Numbered from the stretch's first letter, positions 27,412 to 37,715 are shown. The stretch: DNA of 64,000 bases from Tillus elongatus (GCA_964006375.1 OZ023265.1:10077795-10141794), one strand, 5' to 3'. A program made the numbers and translations. Notes: generated by a model not told the origin, from the letters alone.

Positions 27412-28373
27412 CATTTTTTAAAAGCTGTAGGCTAAATTTTTCTGGAAGTATATGAGCCAAGAAGGCATTGTAATGATTCGATGCCCGAAGAACGAGAATT
27501 CGTAATCTGTTTGACAACTTAGTGAATTTTTGAACTAGAAAGGGTTTGCGGACTAAAGGTCGCTGGTGGTGGAACAAATGAAGCAATCTCTGAGAAGCGA
27601 GATGAATATATCAATAGCAGAGGAAATGGTCTTTTGTAATGGAAAGGACTGAGTTTTTTTGTAGACATGGAATTACATAACTTTACCTAAGATTTTTTTT
27701 CATGCGCTCTGTGTATAAATACTATTTTTAAAGCAAAAGGGATCAGAACTAACATAAAACCACGTTATTGTTTCTGTAAGAATCATCTGCCATCTAACTA
27801 AAAATAACAAGCTCACAAAAAAGGCTTATTTCCTCGGTACAACAACTTTCATCCATTTTATCTCAATTTAATGATAAAAGAGAAATGCAGGCATGTAAAC
27901 TGAAAGAGTCTAGCATTAATCTACAAAACAAGGCGACCTAGCTGGTAATTTCAAATTACTGTAAGAATAATAGAGAGCTGACCCAAATGATAACTACAGT
28001 CATAATGTCTGCAAGCAATTATTATTAAAGGAAGTGATATATAATTTTTGTTATGTTTTATTACTCTACATTAAAAGGAAAATAAACCGTCGGCTTTGCT
28101 AATAAGTCTTTATTACACGCATCTAGTCAAAACTATGTCACGCTTGAATTTAAAAAGTGAATTATTGGAAATATCATTAATACAAAATGGTTTTGTATCG
28201 TGTCAATGAACGATAGATGAGGTGCTGAAACAAAAGAACTAGAGTATGGCATTTTTGCTCGTGGCCATATTATGAGCCTGAGAACTTAGACAGATAATTG
28301 AGTTAAATGAAACCAGTTAGCAAATATGGTTTTGTTTTATTTCTGTACAACCATTTCTCATATAATTCTTTAT
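27412..28373. other. No recognised gene
   Basis: About 960 bp of AT-rich sequence. I see no coding region, RNA gene or family repeat that I can name. Confidence 0.5.
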
Positions 28374-28385
28374 AAAAATCATGTT

Positions 28386-30606
28386 CACTATGTGAAAACT
28401 GGAACCTGTGATGAGCACTAATAAGTACACTTGGAGAACACCCAAATCACCACAACACATATTTCAGAGACCTTACGATCGTTTCGTTGACCAAGTCAAC
28501 ATCTTCAGAGGAAGAAAAATTCTAACATAAAAAACTAGATCTCGTATATTTATATCGCGTCAAAGAAAACGAACTAGTCCGAAGGAAGGTTGTCGTCCAA
28601 GAACGATCGTTTGTTTATTGCGCAGTGAAACAGGTCGGAGACCTGCTTTAATCTTTTGGTCGGCAAATTTATGACCCTTATCTAATATAGGTTTAAAAAG
28701 GACCGGCGTTCTTTAAAGAAACAGCACGTTTCCTTTCGATCTAGAACTTTACAATGTGGATATTGGTTTATGCCGATAAAGACATCTGCTGAGATAAACA
28801 ACATAAACTCAAATCATCTCTTTTAAAAATAGAAAACTAAAACCCAGATGTCTGTCTCACCGTGTTACCTTTAACAAAGGAAAAATAGTTCAACTAAAAT
28901 ACTACACAAAAACTAAATATTGATTTTAATTCTACTTAAAAATATTTATATTGACTACATAGATACAAAATCCGAACAGGTATTTAAATCAAGAAAAACA
29001 TAGTGATTAGTATATGTATAAACCGGTCGAGTTATTGACCATAATTTACTTTCTACCAGACTAATTATGAGTATTTAAGCGGTCAAATGCAAAGAGCAAA
29101 CAATGGGCTAGAAATTACAGGTGGCGCACGATTTAATGAAGTTTTGTTCTTAATAGACTTTAATATAAAAATACTTTCTAATGAATCAAGCATAGTTTGA
29201 CGTCTAACATTTTTGACAAGTTTCAAAGTTTCTTTGTCAATGTGGTGATTATTATCCCATATATGTTGTGCCACACAAGATTTGTCTACCGTACCATATC
29301 GTAACTGTGCGAGATGTTCACGAAATCTGGTGGCTGTGTTTCTCCTAGTTTGGCCCACGTATTTAAGATCACAATCTTTGCAACTAATCTCATAATTTCC
29401 GGACATTTCAGTGACTTTGTCTTTGTCTTTCATATTACCCAACAAATTTTTTAAATTACTTTTCGTCGAAAACGTCAAATGTAAATCGGCTTTCTTAAAA
29501 ATACTTTCCAAACCCTTTGTGATTCGTGGTTCATAAGGTAAACAAACAAATTTTTTCTCGATTTTATCATTCTTAAATATCGTACATTCAGATATCAACT
29601 TCTTTGTTCTGTGTTTGTTAACTAATTTGTCTATTAAACCATCCGAGTAACCGTTATATCTCGCCACATGTTTTATGTATTTTAATTCTGTATTAAATCT
29701 ATTTTTACTCAACGGAAAATTTATCAATCTATTTACTAAGAAATTGAATCTTGTGTGGCACAACATATGTGGGATAATCACCACCACATTGACAAAGAAA
29801 ATCTGAAACTTGTCAAAAATGTCAGACATCAAACTATGCTTGATTCATTAGAAAGTATTTTTATATTAAGGTCTATTAAGAACAAAACTTCATTAAATCG
29901 TGCGCCACCTGTAATTTCTAGCCCATTGTTTGCTCTTTGCATTTGACCGCTTAAATACTCATAATTAGTCTGGTAGAAAGTAAATTATGGTCAATAACTC
30001 GACCGGTTTATACATATACTAATCACTATGTTTTTCTTGATTTAAATACCTGTTCGGTTTTTGTATCTATGTAGTCAATATAAATATTTTTACGTAGAAT
30101 TAAAATCAATATTTAGTTTTTGTGTAGTATTTTAGTTGAACTATTTTTCCTTTGTTAAAGGTAACACGGTGAGACAGACATCTGGGTTTTAGTTTTCTAT
30201 TTTTAAAAGAGATGATTTGAGTTTATGTTGTTTATCTCAGCAGATGTCTTTATCGGCATAAACCAATATCCACATTGTAAAGTTCTAGATCGAAAGGAAA
30301 CGTGCTGTTTCTTTAAAGAACGCCGGTCCTTTTTAAACCTATATTAGATAAGGGTCATAAATTTGTCGACCAAAAGATTAAAGCAGGTCTCCGACCTGTT
30401 TCACTGCGCAATAAACAAACGATCGTTCTTGGACGACAACCTTCCTTCGGACTAGTTCGTTTTCTTTGACGCGATATAAATATACGAGATCTAGTTTTTT
30501 ATGTTAGAATTTTTCTTCCTCTGAAGATGTTGACTTGGTCAACGAAACGATCGTAAGGTCTCTGAAATATGTGTTGTGGTGATTTGGGTGTTCTCCAAGT
30601 GTACTT
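28386..30606. mobile_element. Fold-back Penelope-like element with 12-bp target duplication
   Basis: The 3' part of a PLE present as two inverted arms, about 28425-29275 and 29754-30605, around a 478-bp centre (29276-29753) that is single copy. The direct repeat AAAAATCATGTT flanks the whole unit (28374-28385 and 30607-30618), so the inverted structure seems to have arrived as one insertion. Each arm ends in a PLE terminus with the motif CTGAAGATGTTGAC-TTG-GTCAACGAAACGATCG (plus strand about 30518-30551, mirrored at 28480-28513). Confidence 0.88.
29083..29753 (-). pseudogene. PLE linker and GIY-YIG endonuclease, 5'-truncated
   Basis: The C-terminal part of a PLE protein on the minus strand: thumb/linker (NFLVNRLINFPLSKNRF, RYNGYSDGLIDKLVNKH), the FVCLPYEPRITKGLESIFKK block, then the endonuclease core SGNYEISCKDCDLKYVGQTR with RFREHL and HIWDNNHH, and a C-terminus ending SSPLFALCI. 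G-N-Y replaces the usual G-I-Y. The frame stays open past 29753 only because it runs into the inverted arm. The RT domain is missing. Part of this frame is mirrored on the plus strand at 29755-29946. Confidence 0.88.
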
Positions 30607-30639
30607 AAAAATCATGTTGCATAACACACAAAAATTAAT

Positions 30640-30780
30640 ATTTATCTTTTAGTGAATTTTCTTTAAAAAAATGAACTAATGAGGAGATCGCGACTTTTGA
30701 ATTAAAAAAAATATTCAAATCAGCGCGAACTAGGCTTCCTAGAACCCATATTCAGGGCGGTTTCAATTTTTATATTGAGC
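30640..30780 (+). repeat. A arm of composite repeat without (AT)n
   Basis: TAGTGAATTTTCTTT ... AATGAACTAATGAGGAGATC hairpin-derived start, then AGCGCGAACTAGGC and CCTAGAACCCATATTCAGG; it ends at TTTCAATTTTTATATTG with no microsatellite. Confidence 0.7.
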
Positions 30781-30977
30781 GGGACATGTTTTGACATACA
30801 ATTCAACTTTGTCATTTGTCCCATCAACTCCTTAAGGGTGGTGATTACAACTCTTGTATTTTAAATAGGGAACATGGGTCGAGTGTTACATCATTTGAAA
30901 GCTCTTTCTTTTCTGAATTCAGCACACTATTTTTTTTTTGGAAGTTTTATCAACTCGTTTAAAAATTATTCATCCTA

Positions 30978-31265
30978 TATGTTCGGAAAGATTTCCGCGG
31001 TCTTTAATGTGAGACATATGTGGTTTTCGGGTTGAACCGCGTCCAGAATTTATTGAAACTTGACGTTTCGGCTCCTGTTTTGGAGCCATTTTCAAGGGAT
31101 AAAGTAAATATGTAAGGATATGAACTCTAAGGCCTCAATCTCCCTATTTCTCAGAGCGATGGACAAGGGTGGGTTGGATTGTTGTAGCTCGATTACGGGG
31201 TCTCAATCTGCCTACTACCGAAATCTCGGAGGAGATCGTCTCTAAGGTCTCAGTGTGTTCAACCT
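30978..31265 (-). mobile_element. Terminal fragment of the 21.9-24.6 kb PLE family
   Basis: Matches 21898-22455: ATGTTCGGAAAGATTTCCGC, GACGTTTCGGCTCCTGTTTT, and only one degenerate 70-bp unit instead of five, followed by the end of the coding part (TCTCAATCTGCCTAC). It shows that the array length varies among family members. Confidence 0.85.
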
Positions 31266-31764
31266 TTAGAGTCGTAAATATTAATTTTCTATTCCAACAA
31301 CCTGAAAAAATGGTTCAATTTGAGAAAGTGATGAGTTAATGATGTTACTATTCAAAATAATTTCAACCCAAATCCGATTAATTAATTCTCACAAGTTTTT
31401 AGGATTACAACAACTACAGTTCAGTTCCTTGAAAAAGAAATATTTCTTTTAACTAACTACTTTTACTTGCAATGAATTTCACTTTGATCGAATAACCTGC
31501 TCTGGGTTTTATTACGGAGACGTCAATCGCAATTCACGAGAAACTAGACGTCTCTACCATGAATCTTTTTCAAATTGTCGATTACAGTTTCTCTTAAATT
31601 ATGCAAAGGTCCATCGCGAGTTACGTGAAAAAAAAACCTTTCAAATCAAATCGCCCAAGAACTGAGATAACCGAGTGTGTTGAAAAGTAGATCTTAAACG
31701 CTGTGCAAAATAACACCGGGAGAAGTACTTGAAAATTATGAAGATTTGGAAAATCTTCACGCTG

Positions 31765-31995
31765 CCATCATTTGGCGGTTTCTGTGTGAATAGCTTCTTC
31801 ATGGATATCAACGTATGCAGCGTTAACCGCAATAGGATTTTTTGTCATGAAGAAGTTTTTACACATCCTCAACATTCTGTGATGTTGGCTTCTGAAACAG
31901 GCGTAAATGGATTTTTTAATTTACACAACAAAGACATTTAGCAAGAGAAAAATCTTCATGCAATTTAACAAGGGCGACACCAACATCAAGTCTCG
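31765..31995 (+). pseudogene. Mariner transposase fragment (left part of split relic)
   Basis: Diverged copy of 35755-36010. The plus strand reads FGGFCVNSFFMDI, then with frame changes NLHNKD before the region that precedes NVWAGIIG in intact relatives. The sequence ends at AAGTCTCG (31988-31995), which reappears at 33497-33504 followed by the next part of the transposase. The relic was therefore split by the PLE between them. Confidence 0.7.
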
Positions 31996-32044
31996 TAATA
32001 AGTACACTTGGAGAACCCAAATCACCACAACGCATTTTAAAAGA

Positions 32045-32085
32045 CCTGACGATCGTTTCACTAACCAAGTTAGCGTCATCAGAGG
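32045..32085 (-). ncRNA. Hammerhead-like ribozyme motif in PLE terminus
   Basis: On the minus strand: CCT / CTGATGA / C / GCTAAC-TTG-GTTAGT / GAAAC-GATC-GTC / AGG. The boxes CUGAUGA, GAAA and GUC are present, stem II is six pairs (one G-U), stem III is ACGAUCGU (palindromic, only two pairs in cis) and stem I is at least CCU/AGG. An extra base sits between the CUGAUGA box and stem II, unlike the canonical hammerhead, so activity is uncertain. Hammerheads in PLE termini are established. Confidence 0.6.
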
Positions 32086-32504
32086 ATGAAACATTCTAAA
32101 TACTTAAAAAACTAACATCAACTTATATACCGGATCTCAGGTAAAGATATCGAACCGAGATGAGACACTACTCGTAGGCAAATTCCAAAGTGTAATGTAT
32201 TTTTATCGCCGGACCAGGTCTTTGCGCCATCCCTACTGCTTTATCTAAAATGTGACCATCTGTAATATTCTTGAGAAAGTTCAACGACAGCTAAATTAAC
32301 GATTCCTTTGGCGGCAATAACTGTATACTTATGTTATCGGTAAAACGTGCCGAAAACGTGGGAGTTTTATTTAGCAAAGCCATCGATCAAGTGACTCGTA
32401 ATTGGCGCTGGTGAAGTGTTCATACATTTTTTGTTGTAACTATATTTCGCAACATATACGCTCTCGAACCCATTTAGCTGTCCTGGTTTTCTAACATTTT
32501 TTAT

Positions 32505-33415
32505 TCATTTGAGATTATCTTTATCAACGTGATGATTATTATCCCAAATATGTCGGGCGACGGCAGACTTATCTACAGTACCGTAACGTAATTGGGATAT
32601 GTGTTCTTTGAATCTGATTCCAATCGATCTTTTTGTTTGTCCGACGTATTTGAGATTACAATCTTTACAACTAATTTCATAAATTCCCGACATTTTGTTC
32701 ATGCTATCCTTGTCTTTTGGATTGCCTAGCAAGTTTCTAAAGGTATTTGTTGTGGAAAATGTTAGCTGCAAGTCGACTTTTTTAAAAATGCTGTCTAGAC
32801 CCCTCGTGATTCTAGGTTCAAATGGTAAACAAACAAAGTTTTTTTCCGATTTTTCTTTTCTGAACGTCGTTGATTCCGTCAACATTTTCTTTGTTTTCTG
32901 TTTGTTGATTAATTTTTCCACTAGGCAAGCAGTGTATCCGTTATATTCGGCCACGTTCTTAATATAATTTACTTCTTTGGTATATCTACTTTTGTTTAAA
33001 GGAAAATTAATTAACCGATTTACTAAAAAATTCAGACTGGCCATTTTTTGTGCGTACGTATGATGTGAGTCGCTCGGCATGTAGCTTAAGGTAGTGGTTT
33101 CTGTTCTATAGACATCAAATTCTAAAGTGTCTTAATTTTTGATAACTAGTACATCTAGAAAGGGTAGTTTATTATTAATTTCTAATTCGTGGGTAAATTT
33201 TATAGAATCAAATTTATTGTTTAATTTGGCAATAAAATCTTCTATTCCGCAAATGTTTGTGTTAAACACCACGAAAATATCATCCACGTAACGACACCAT
33301 ACTCTAGGAAAATAACCACTTTCACTTTCAAGATCTGTTTCAAATCTGCTCATGAAAAGGTCTGCAATAAATGGCGATAGCGGATTACCCATTGCCGTGC
33401 CTTGTGTTTCTTGAA
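32505..33415 (-). pseudogene. PLE RT C-terminal part and GIY-YIG endonuclease
   Basis: From 33392: MGNPLSPFIADLFMSRFETD (motif B), RVWCRYVDDIFVVFN (catalytic YVDD), INNKLPFLDVLVIKN, then a stop at about 33132. After it comes the thumb/linker (NFLVNRLINFPLNKSRY) and a GIY-YIG core with the canonical spelling SGIYEISCKDCNLKYVGQTK. It ends near NNHHVDKDNLK at 32505. The N-terminal half of RT is absent, so it is not functional. Confidence 0.88.
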
Positions 33416-33496
33416 AAAATTCATTGTTGAATTAAAAAATATTTTGTTTGATGCAAAGGTTTGTTAGAGTTAAATACTCTTTGCAGACACTTAGTG

Positions 33497-33572
33497 AAGT
33501 CTCGTTGAAGGTTTGGGCAGGTATTATAGGTCATGGTTTAATTGAGCCAAGTTTTTACCACAACATTGAATG
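33497..33572 (+). pseudogene. Mariner transposase fragment (middle)
   Basis: Encodes VWAGIIGHGLIEPSFYHNIE on the plus strand, the conserved block between the first and second catalytic acids of insect IS630/mariner transposases. It continues, after the retrozyme-like cluster, at 34907. The uninterrupted equivalent is at 36010-36110. Confidence 0.75.
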
Positions 33573-33604
33573 TAAGGCTATATGGATTCTCACCACAATT
33601 AGAA

Positions 33605-33645
33605 CCGTAGACCAGTTTCGCTCTAATTAGAGCTCGTCAGTACAG
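33605..33645 (-). ncRNA. Hammerhead ribozyme motif 1 (core intact)
   Basis: Minus strand: CTGTA-CTGACGA-GCTCT-AATT-AGAGC-GAAAC-TG-GTC-TACGG. Boxes CUGANGA (N=C), GAAA and GUC are present. Stem II is five perfect pairs adjoining the box directly. Stem I is five pairs including one G-U. Stem III is two pairs in cis with a 2-nt loop, so cleavage may need a dimer. Confidence 0.8.
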
Positions 33646-33923
33646 AATACTAATTGCAGCGAAAATACACCTATGAAGTAATACGGCTATGGCAGCCAGC
33701 CTTCCAAGACTAAGTGAGATATAAGACGCGAAGCACGTGCCGCTATCTCGTTGCGGAACCAAGTAGTGTATTGTCACAGCAGCTCCAAATAACACAGAAT
33801 GTTAAAAAATAGAGACTGTATACAACCAACTAACAATTTAGTAAATTGCCAGGCCTGACCCATTTCTACCCTAATATAGAGACAAAGTATGTAAGGCTAG
33901 ATGCATTCTCACCACAATTAGAA

Positions 33924-33964
33924 CCGTAGACCGGTTTCGCTCCAATTAGAGCTCGTCATTACGG
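33924..33964 (-). ncRNA. Hammerhead motif 2 (core mutated)
   Basis: Same layout one unit (319 bp) away: CCGTA-ATGACGA-GCTCT-AATT-GGAGC-GAAAC-CG-GTC-TACGG. The first core base C is A, which should abolish activity. Stem II keeps a G-U pair, stem I is five perfect pairs, and stem III is the palindrome ACCGGT. Confidence 0.75.
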
Positions 33965-34211
33965 CATACTAACTGCAGCGAAAATACACCTATAAAGTAA
34001 TGGCTATGGTAGCCAGCCTTCCACAACTTGTGGTTGTATACAGTCTCTATTTTTTAACATTCTGTGTTATTTGGATCTCCCGTGACAACATACTACTTGA
34101 TTCCGAAACGAGGTGGCGGCACGTGTTTCTGGTCTTACATCTCACTTAGTTTTGGAAGGCTGGCTACCATAGCCATTACTTTATAGGTGTATTTTCGCTG
34201 TAGTTAGTATG

Positions 34212-34252
34212 CCGTACTGACGAGCTCTAATTAGAGCGAAACCGGTCAACGG
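34212..34252 (+). ncRNA. Hammerhead motif 3, opposite strand
   Basis: Plus strand: CCGTA-CTGACGA-GCTCT-AATT-AGAGC-GAAAC-CG-GTC-AACGG. All core boxes are present, stem II is perfect and stem III is the palindrome ACCGGT. Stem I has an A-A mismatch next to the core, then four pairs. Confidence 0.78.
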
Positions 34253-34465
34253 TTCTAATTGTGGTGAGAATGCATCTAGCCTTACATACTTTGTCCCTAT
34301 ATTGGTGTAGAAATTGGCCAGGGCTGACAATTTACTATATTGTTAGTTGGCTGTATACAGTGACAACATACTACTTGGTTCCGCAACGAGGTGGAGGCAC
34401 TTGTTTCGTGTCTTACATCTCACTTCACTTATGTAAGACTCGATGCATTTTCGCAACAATTAGAA

Positions 34466-34506
34466 CCGTAGACCGGTTTCGCTCTCATTAGAGCTCTTCA
34501 GTACGA
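34466..34506 (-). ncRNA. Hammerhead motif 4 (core intact)
   Basis: Minus strand: TCGTA-CTGAAGA-GCTCT-AATG-AGAGC-GAAAC-CG-GTC-TACGG. The box is CUGANGA with N=A, a tolerated position. Stems I (one G-U) and II are complete and stem III is ACCGGT. This is one of the two best candidates for activity. Confidence 0.8.
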
Positions 34507-34906
34507 CATACTAATTGTAGCAAAAATGCACCAAAAGTAATACGGCTATCGTATAGCCAGTCTTAAAATACTCAGTAAGTGGTGGACGTGCCGCCACCTA
34601 GTTGCGGAACCAAGTAGTATGTTGTCACGCCAGCTCCCAATAACACAAAGTGTTAAAAAAATAGAGACTGGATACAGCTAACTAAGAATTTAGAAAATTG
34701 TCAGCCCTGGCCCATTTCTACCCCAATATAGGGACAAAGTATGCGAAAATGCATCGAGTCTTACATACTTTGTCCCTATATTGGGGTAGAAATGGGCCAG
34801 GGCTGACAATTTTCTAAATTGTTAGTTAGCTGTATCCAGTCTCTATTTTTTTAACACTTTGTGTTATTTGGAGCTGGCATGACAGCATACTACTTGGTTC
34901 TCAGTT

Positions 34907-35060
34907 AACATTGAATGGTTTGAACTTTTTTTAACTTTTGGTAGATGTTTTAGCGATATGCAAAACGTAACTTCGAGCCACTGTCAGATAATGTTGTACG
35001 TAAATAAGGGAACCGGCTGATTTTGCTTTGGTGATTAGATTACACATTTTCGTAATTAAA
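34907..35060 (+). pseudogene. Mariner transposase fragment (right part of split relic)
   Basis: Begins with the second copy of AACATTGAATG and continues the sequence seen uninterrupted at 36078-36200 (GGTTTGAA, CGATATGCAAAACGTA, GCCACTGTCAGATAATGT). Stops are frequent. Confidence 0.65.
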
Positions 35061-35342
35061 CGACAGCGAGAAAACTGTTAGAGATCGAGAAAATTTTCCT
35101 ATCTTAATTTTCCAAGGGCTATCTTATTGTGATAACTGATTGTTGGTACCACGAGTACCAAATTTGTTACCGAGTTAGTGCCATTTTTACAATTTTTAAG
35201 TTGGTACATCATGACAGAAAAGTGATACGAAGGAACCGTAGTAAATGTAACTTCTAAACATTTTTAATAATACATGACATAGTCGACAAAATAAAATTAA
35301 TATTAAAAACAGAAACCGCATTAACTAGAAGCGGTAAAATAT
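35061..35342. other. No recognised gene
   Basis: Unassigned AT-rich stretch between two mariner relics; no coding or repeat signature that I can name. Confidence 0.4.
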
Positions 35343-35745
35343 CAAGTTAGTATTCTAAAAGATGCTGAAAATATCCAACTTTCACCCACAAATAAACAGT
35401 CTGCTTGTTAACTCTTATAACATTATGGGAGGGTTGAGGTGTTATTTCTGAACAAACTTCGTTAATACGATGAGACAGTTCATATAATGCCCACAAACTG
35501 TCCTCAAAACTATGAAATTTACATATCTACGGAAAATAATCAAGGGATGTGAGGTCCAGCGAGCGAGCTGGCCACTCTGTTGGACCTCGACGTCCAATCC
35601 ACCTACTCCGATAAGTATCATCTAAATAATTTTGCAGCCCCCGAAAATAGTGTGGCCGAGCACCACCTTGCTGAAATGTTACATCCAAGTAAAACTCATG
35701 TGGGTTCTGGACAAGAATCTTATTGATATTGGGAGGGATTTTCAC
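35343..35745 (-). pseudogene. Mariner-type transposase C-terminal fragment
   Basis: Minus strand: NPHEFYLDVTFQQGGARPHY (second catalytic Asp region, the usual D read here as G), SRWIGRRGPTEWPARSLDLT (third acid region, usual SPDLTPLD), then FHSFEDSLWALYELSHRINE and a C-terminus ending near 35343. A stop near 35527 interrupts it. It lies head to head with another relic starting at about 35750. Confidence 0.8.
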
Positions 35746-35751
35746 TCGTCA

Positions 35752-36985
35752 TCATTTGGCGGTTTCTGTGTGAATAACTTCTTCATCCATATAACTTTCA
35801 ACGTGTGTAACGTTGACCGCAAAAAGATTTTTTGTCATGAAGACGTCTATATACTTGATCCCAGCAAGAAAGAATTTTCACCTTCTCAACATTTTGTAAT
35901 GTTGGCTTATGAAGCAGGATTACATTGTTTATTTAATTTACACAACAAAAACATTTGTCAAGAGGAAAATATGCATGCAATTTAAGAAGCGTGACACCAA
36001 CATCAATTTTCGTTAAACGTTTGGGCAGGTATTATCGGTCATATTTTAATTGAGCCAAGTTTTTACCACCAACATTGAATGGTTTGAAGTTTATCGACTT
36101 TTTGATAAATGTTTTACCGATACACATGCAAGACGTAGCTTCGCGCCACTGTCAGATAATGTGGTACATGCACAAGTGAACCGGCTCATTTTGCTTTGAT
36201 GATTCGAAATTTTCTTATTCAAACATATCAGAACAGACAGATGGGTAGATGTTTTTTTTAATTTCAACAACACACCACGAGGGCTTACAGCCTAAATACT
36301 ATCGTACCGTGGGTGTTAACAAGGAGGAAAGAGGCAGCTTGTTAATTCTGGACTTGAAGGTTTGGAGGTTCGGAGGAGAAGGAAAAATATGTGCCGGCAA
36401 TGAATTCCACAACTTGGAAGTCCTCGGGACAAAAGAGCGGGCATAACAAGATGTTCTATGCCTGGTGACCTGGACAGTAAAAGGGTGCATTCGCTCTGTT
36501 CCCCTGGTAGAACTGTTGGGGGCAGCAGGTGGGGGAACTATGGAGGAAAGCTCCTCTGAGCAGTGCCCGTGCAGATATCTATAAAAGAGAGAGAGGTCAT
36601 CAACGGCACGTCGGTGGGCAAGGGATGGCAGCCTTTGGGTGAGTGTAGGGTCACCGATGAGACGTATAGCTCTCTTTTGAATGGAGTCCAGGATAGCGAG
36701 TGTAGAGGCGGCAGCGGCACCCCAGATGTGGGAGCAGATGTGGAGTAGTTCGGCTAGATCTCCGAATCTGAACCCCCTTGATTTTTACATGTGGTACCAA
36801 TTGATATCGATAGTCTACTTTAATAAGATTCCCGACTTGGAAACACTACAATCCTGTATTTAAAACGGTTTCAGTCAGATAAGGAAGATGGGTAACATTT
36901 GTAAAAGAGTTCGGCAGTCGCTTGTGAGATGTCTGCATGTTTGTTTAACTGAAAATAATGGTCATTTGCAACATTTATTGTAAGG
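35752..36985 (+). pseudogene. Mariner-type transposase relic split by a LINE tail
   Basis: Plus strand: FGGFCVNNFFIH, FNLHNKNICQEENMHAI (equivalent of the NLHN-HVW-DENPHA block), then NVWAGIIG near 36015-36050, continuing to about 36250. It resumes at 36740 with ARSPNLNPLDFYMWYQLISI (third acid region, D read as N) and a short C-terminus to 36985. Several stops. The interruption at 36262-36737 is LINE sequence in the opposite direction. Confidence 0.75.
36262..36737 (-). pseudogene. LINE 3' fragment (CR1/Jockey-like)
   Basis: The last approximately 475 bp of the LINE family seen at 50670-53320, reversed. It encodes the C-terminus from the LDSIQKRAIRL region to SRINKLPLSSLLTPTVR and includes the 3' UTR (ACCACGAGGGCTTACAGCC). 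One frame change. A short T run at 36252-36259 may be the decayed poly(A). Severe 5' truncation is typical of LINE insertion. Confidence 0.85.
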
Positions 36986-36986
36986 T

Positions 36987-37439
36987 GTTAAGCTTTTTCT
37001 CTGGATAGAAATATTTTCTTGTTTTTGGCGAATTTTTTCTACGAAAGATCGCGATTTTTGAATTTTAAAACATGTTGTTAAATGAGCGCGCAAAACAAAT
37101 TATGCCTATATAAAAAAAAAATCGTATAGCAACAGTCAGTTTCATTCCCATTGCGTTAATTTATTAATTTTTGTGACTTTTAATTTAAATTCACACAATG
37201 TGAGAATTGAGTCGATGTCAGTTTTTAGCCTCAAGGGAGTCGTAATATAACTGCTTTCACATATATAATTGCGTTATTACATCACGCATGAAAAAATTAT
37301 ATAAATACAAATTTATATGGGATCACTCCTCGGTATGTACACAGTGTACAACATGTTTATTTACACATTTGGTGAAATACATCAGTTTTACTTCATACCA
37401 ATTTTTAACCGAATTTTCTCTAATTAAAATGTACATACG
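36987..37439. other. Mostly unassigned, with a degenerate A arm
   Basis: 37010-37090 has an A-arm remnant (GGCGAATTTTTTCTACG, AATGAGCGCG). The rest is AT-rich and unassigned. Confidence 0.4.

Positions 37440-37715
<276 letters not shown>

Larger units (their letters stand above)
31996..33496 (-). mobile_element. 5'-truncated Penelope-like element inserted in mariner relic
   Basis: Flanked by the direct repeat AAGTCTCG (31988-31995 and 33497-33504), a target-site duplication. It encodes the end of RT and the endonuclease (32505-33415) and has a 3' region of about 500 bp with a hammerhead-like motif at 32045-32085. 5' truncation fits abortive target-primed reverse transcription. Confidence 0.85.
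33573..34906. mobile_element. Retrozyme-like cluster with hammerhead ribozymes
   Basis: A 1,334-bp non-coding insertion bounded by an 11-bp direct repeat, AACATTGAATG (33562-33572 and 34907-34917), in the mariner relic. It consists of copies of a unit of about 319 bp carrying a hammerhead motif. One full tandem step is seen on the minus strand (motifs at 33605 and 33924), joined to inverted partial copies. The segments about 34624-34742 and 34763-34882 are inverted arms. Unit size, tandem copies, type-I hammerheads with minimal stem III, no protein and a target duplication all fit animal retrozymes. The inverted joins are not part of the standard description. Confidence 0.8.

Noticed and set aside
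29755..29946. Second GIY-YIG gene on the plus strand
   Set aside because: Only the inverted-arm copy of the C-terminal part of the minus-strand frame.
35632..35985. 117-codon protein gene
   Set aside because: Spans the junction of two mariner relics in opposite orientation; a chimeric reading frame.
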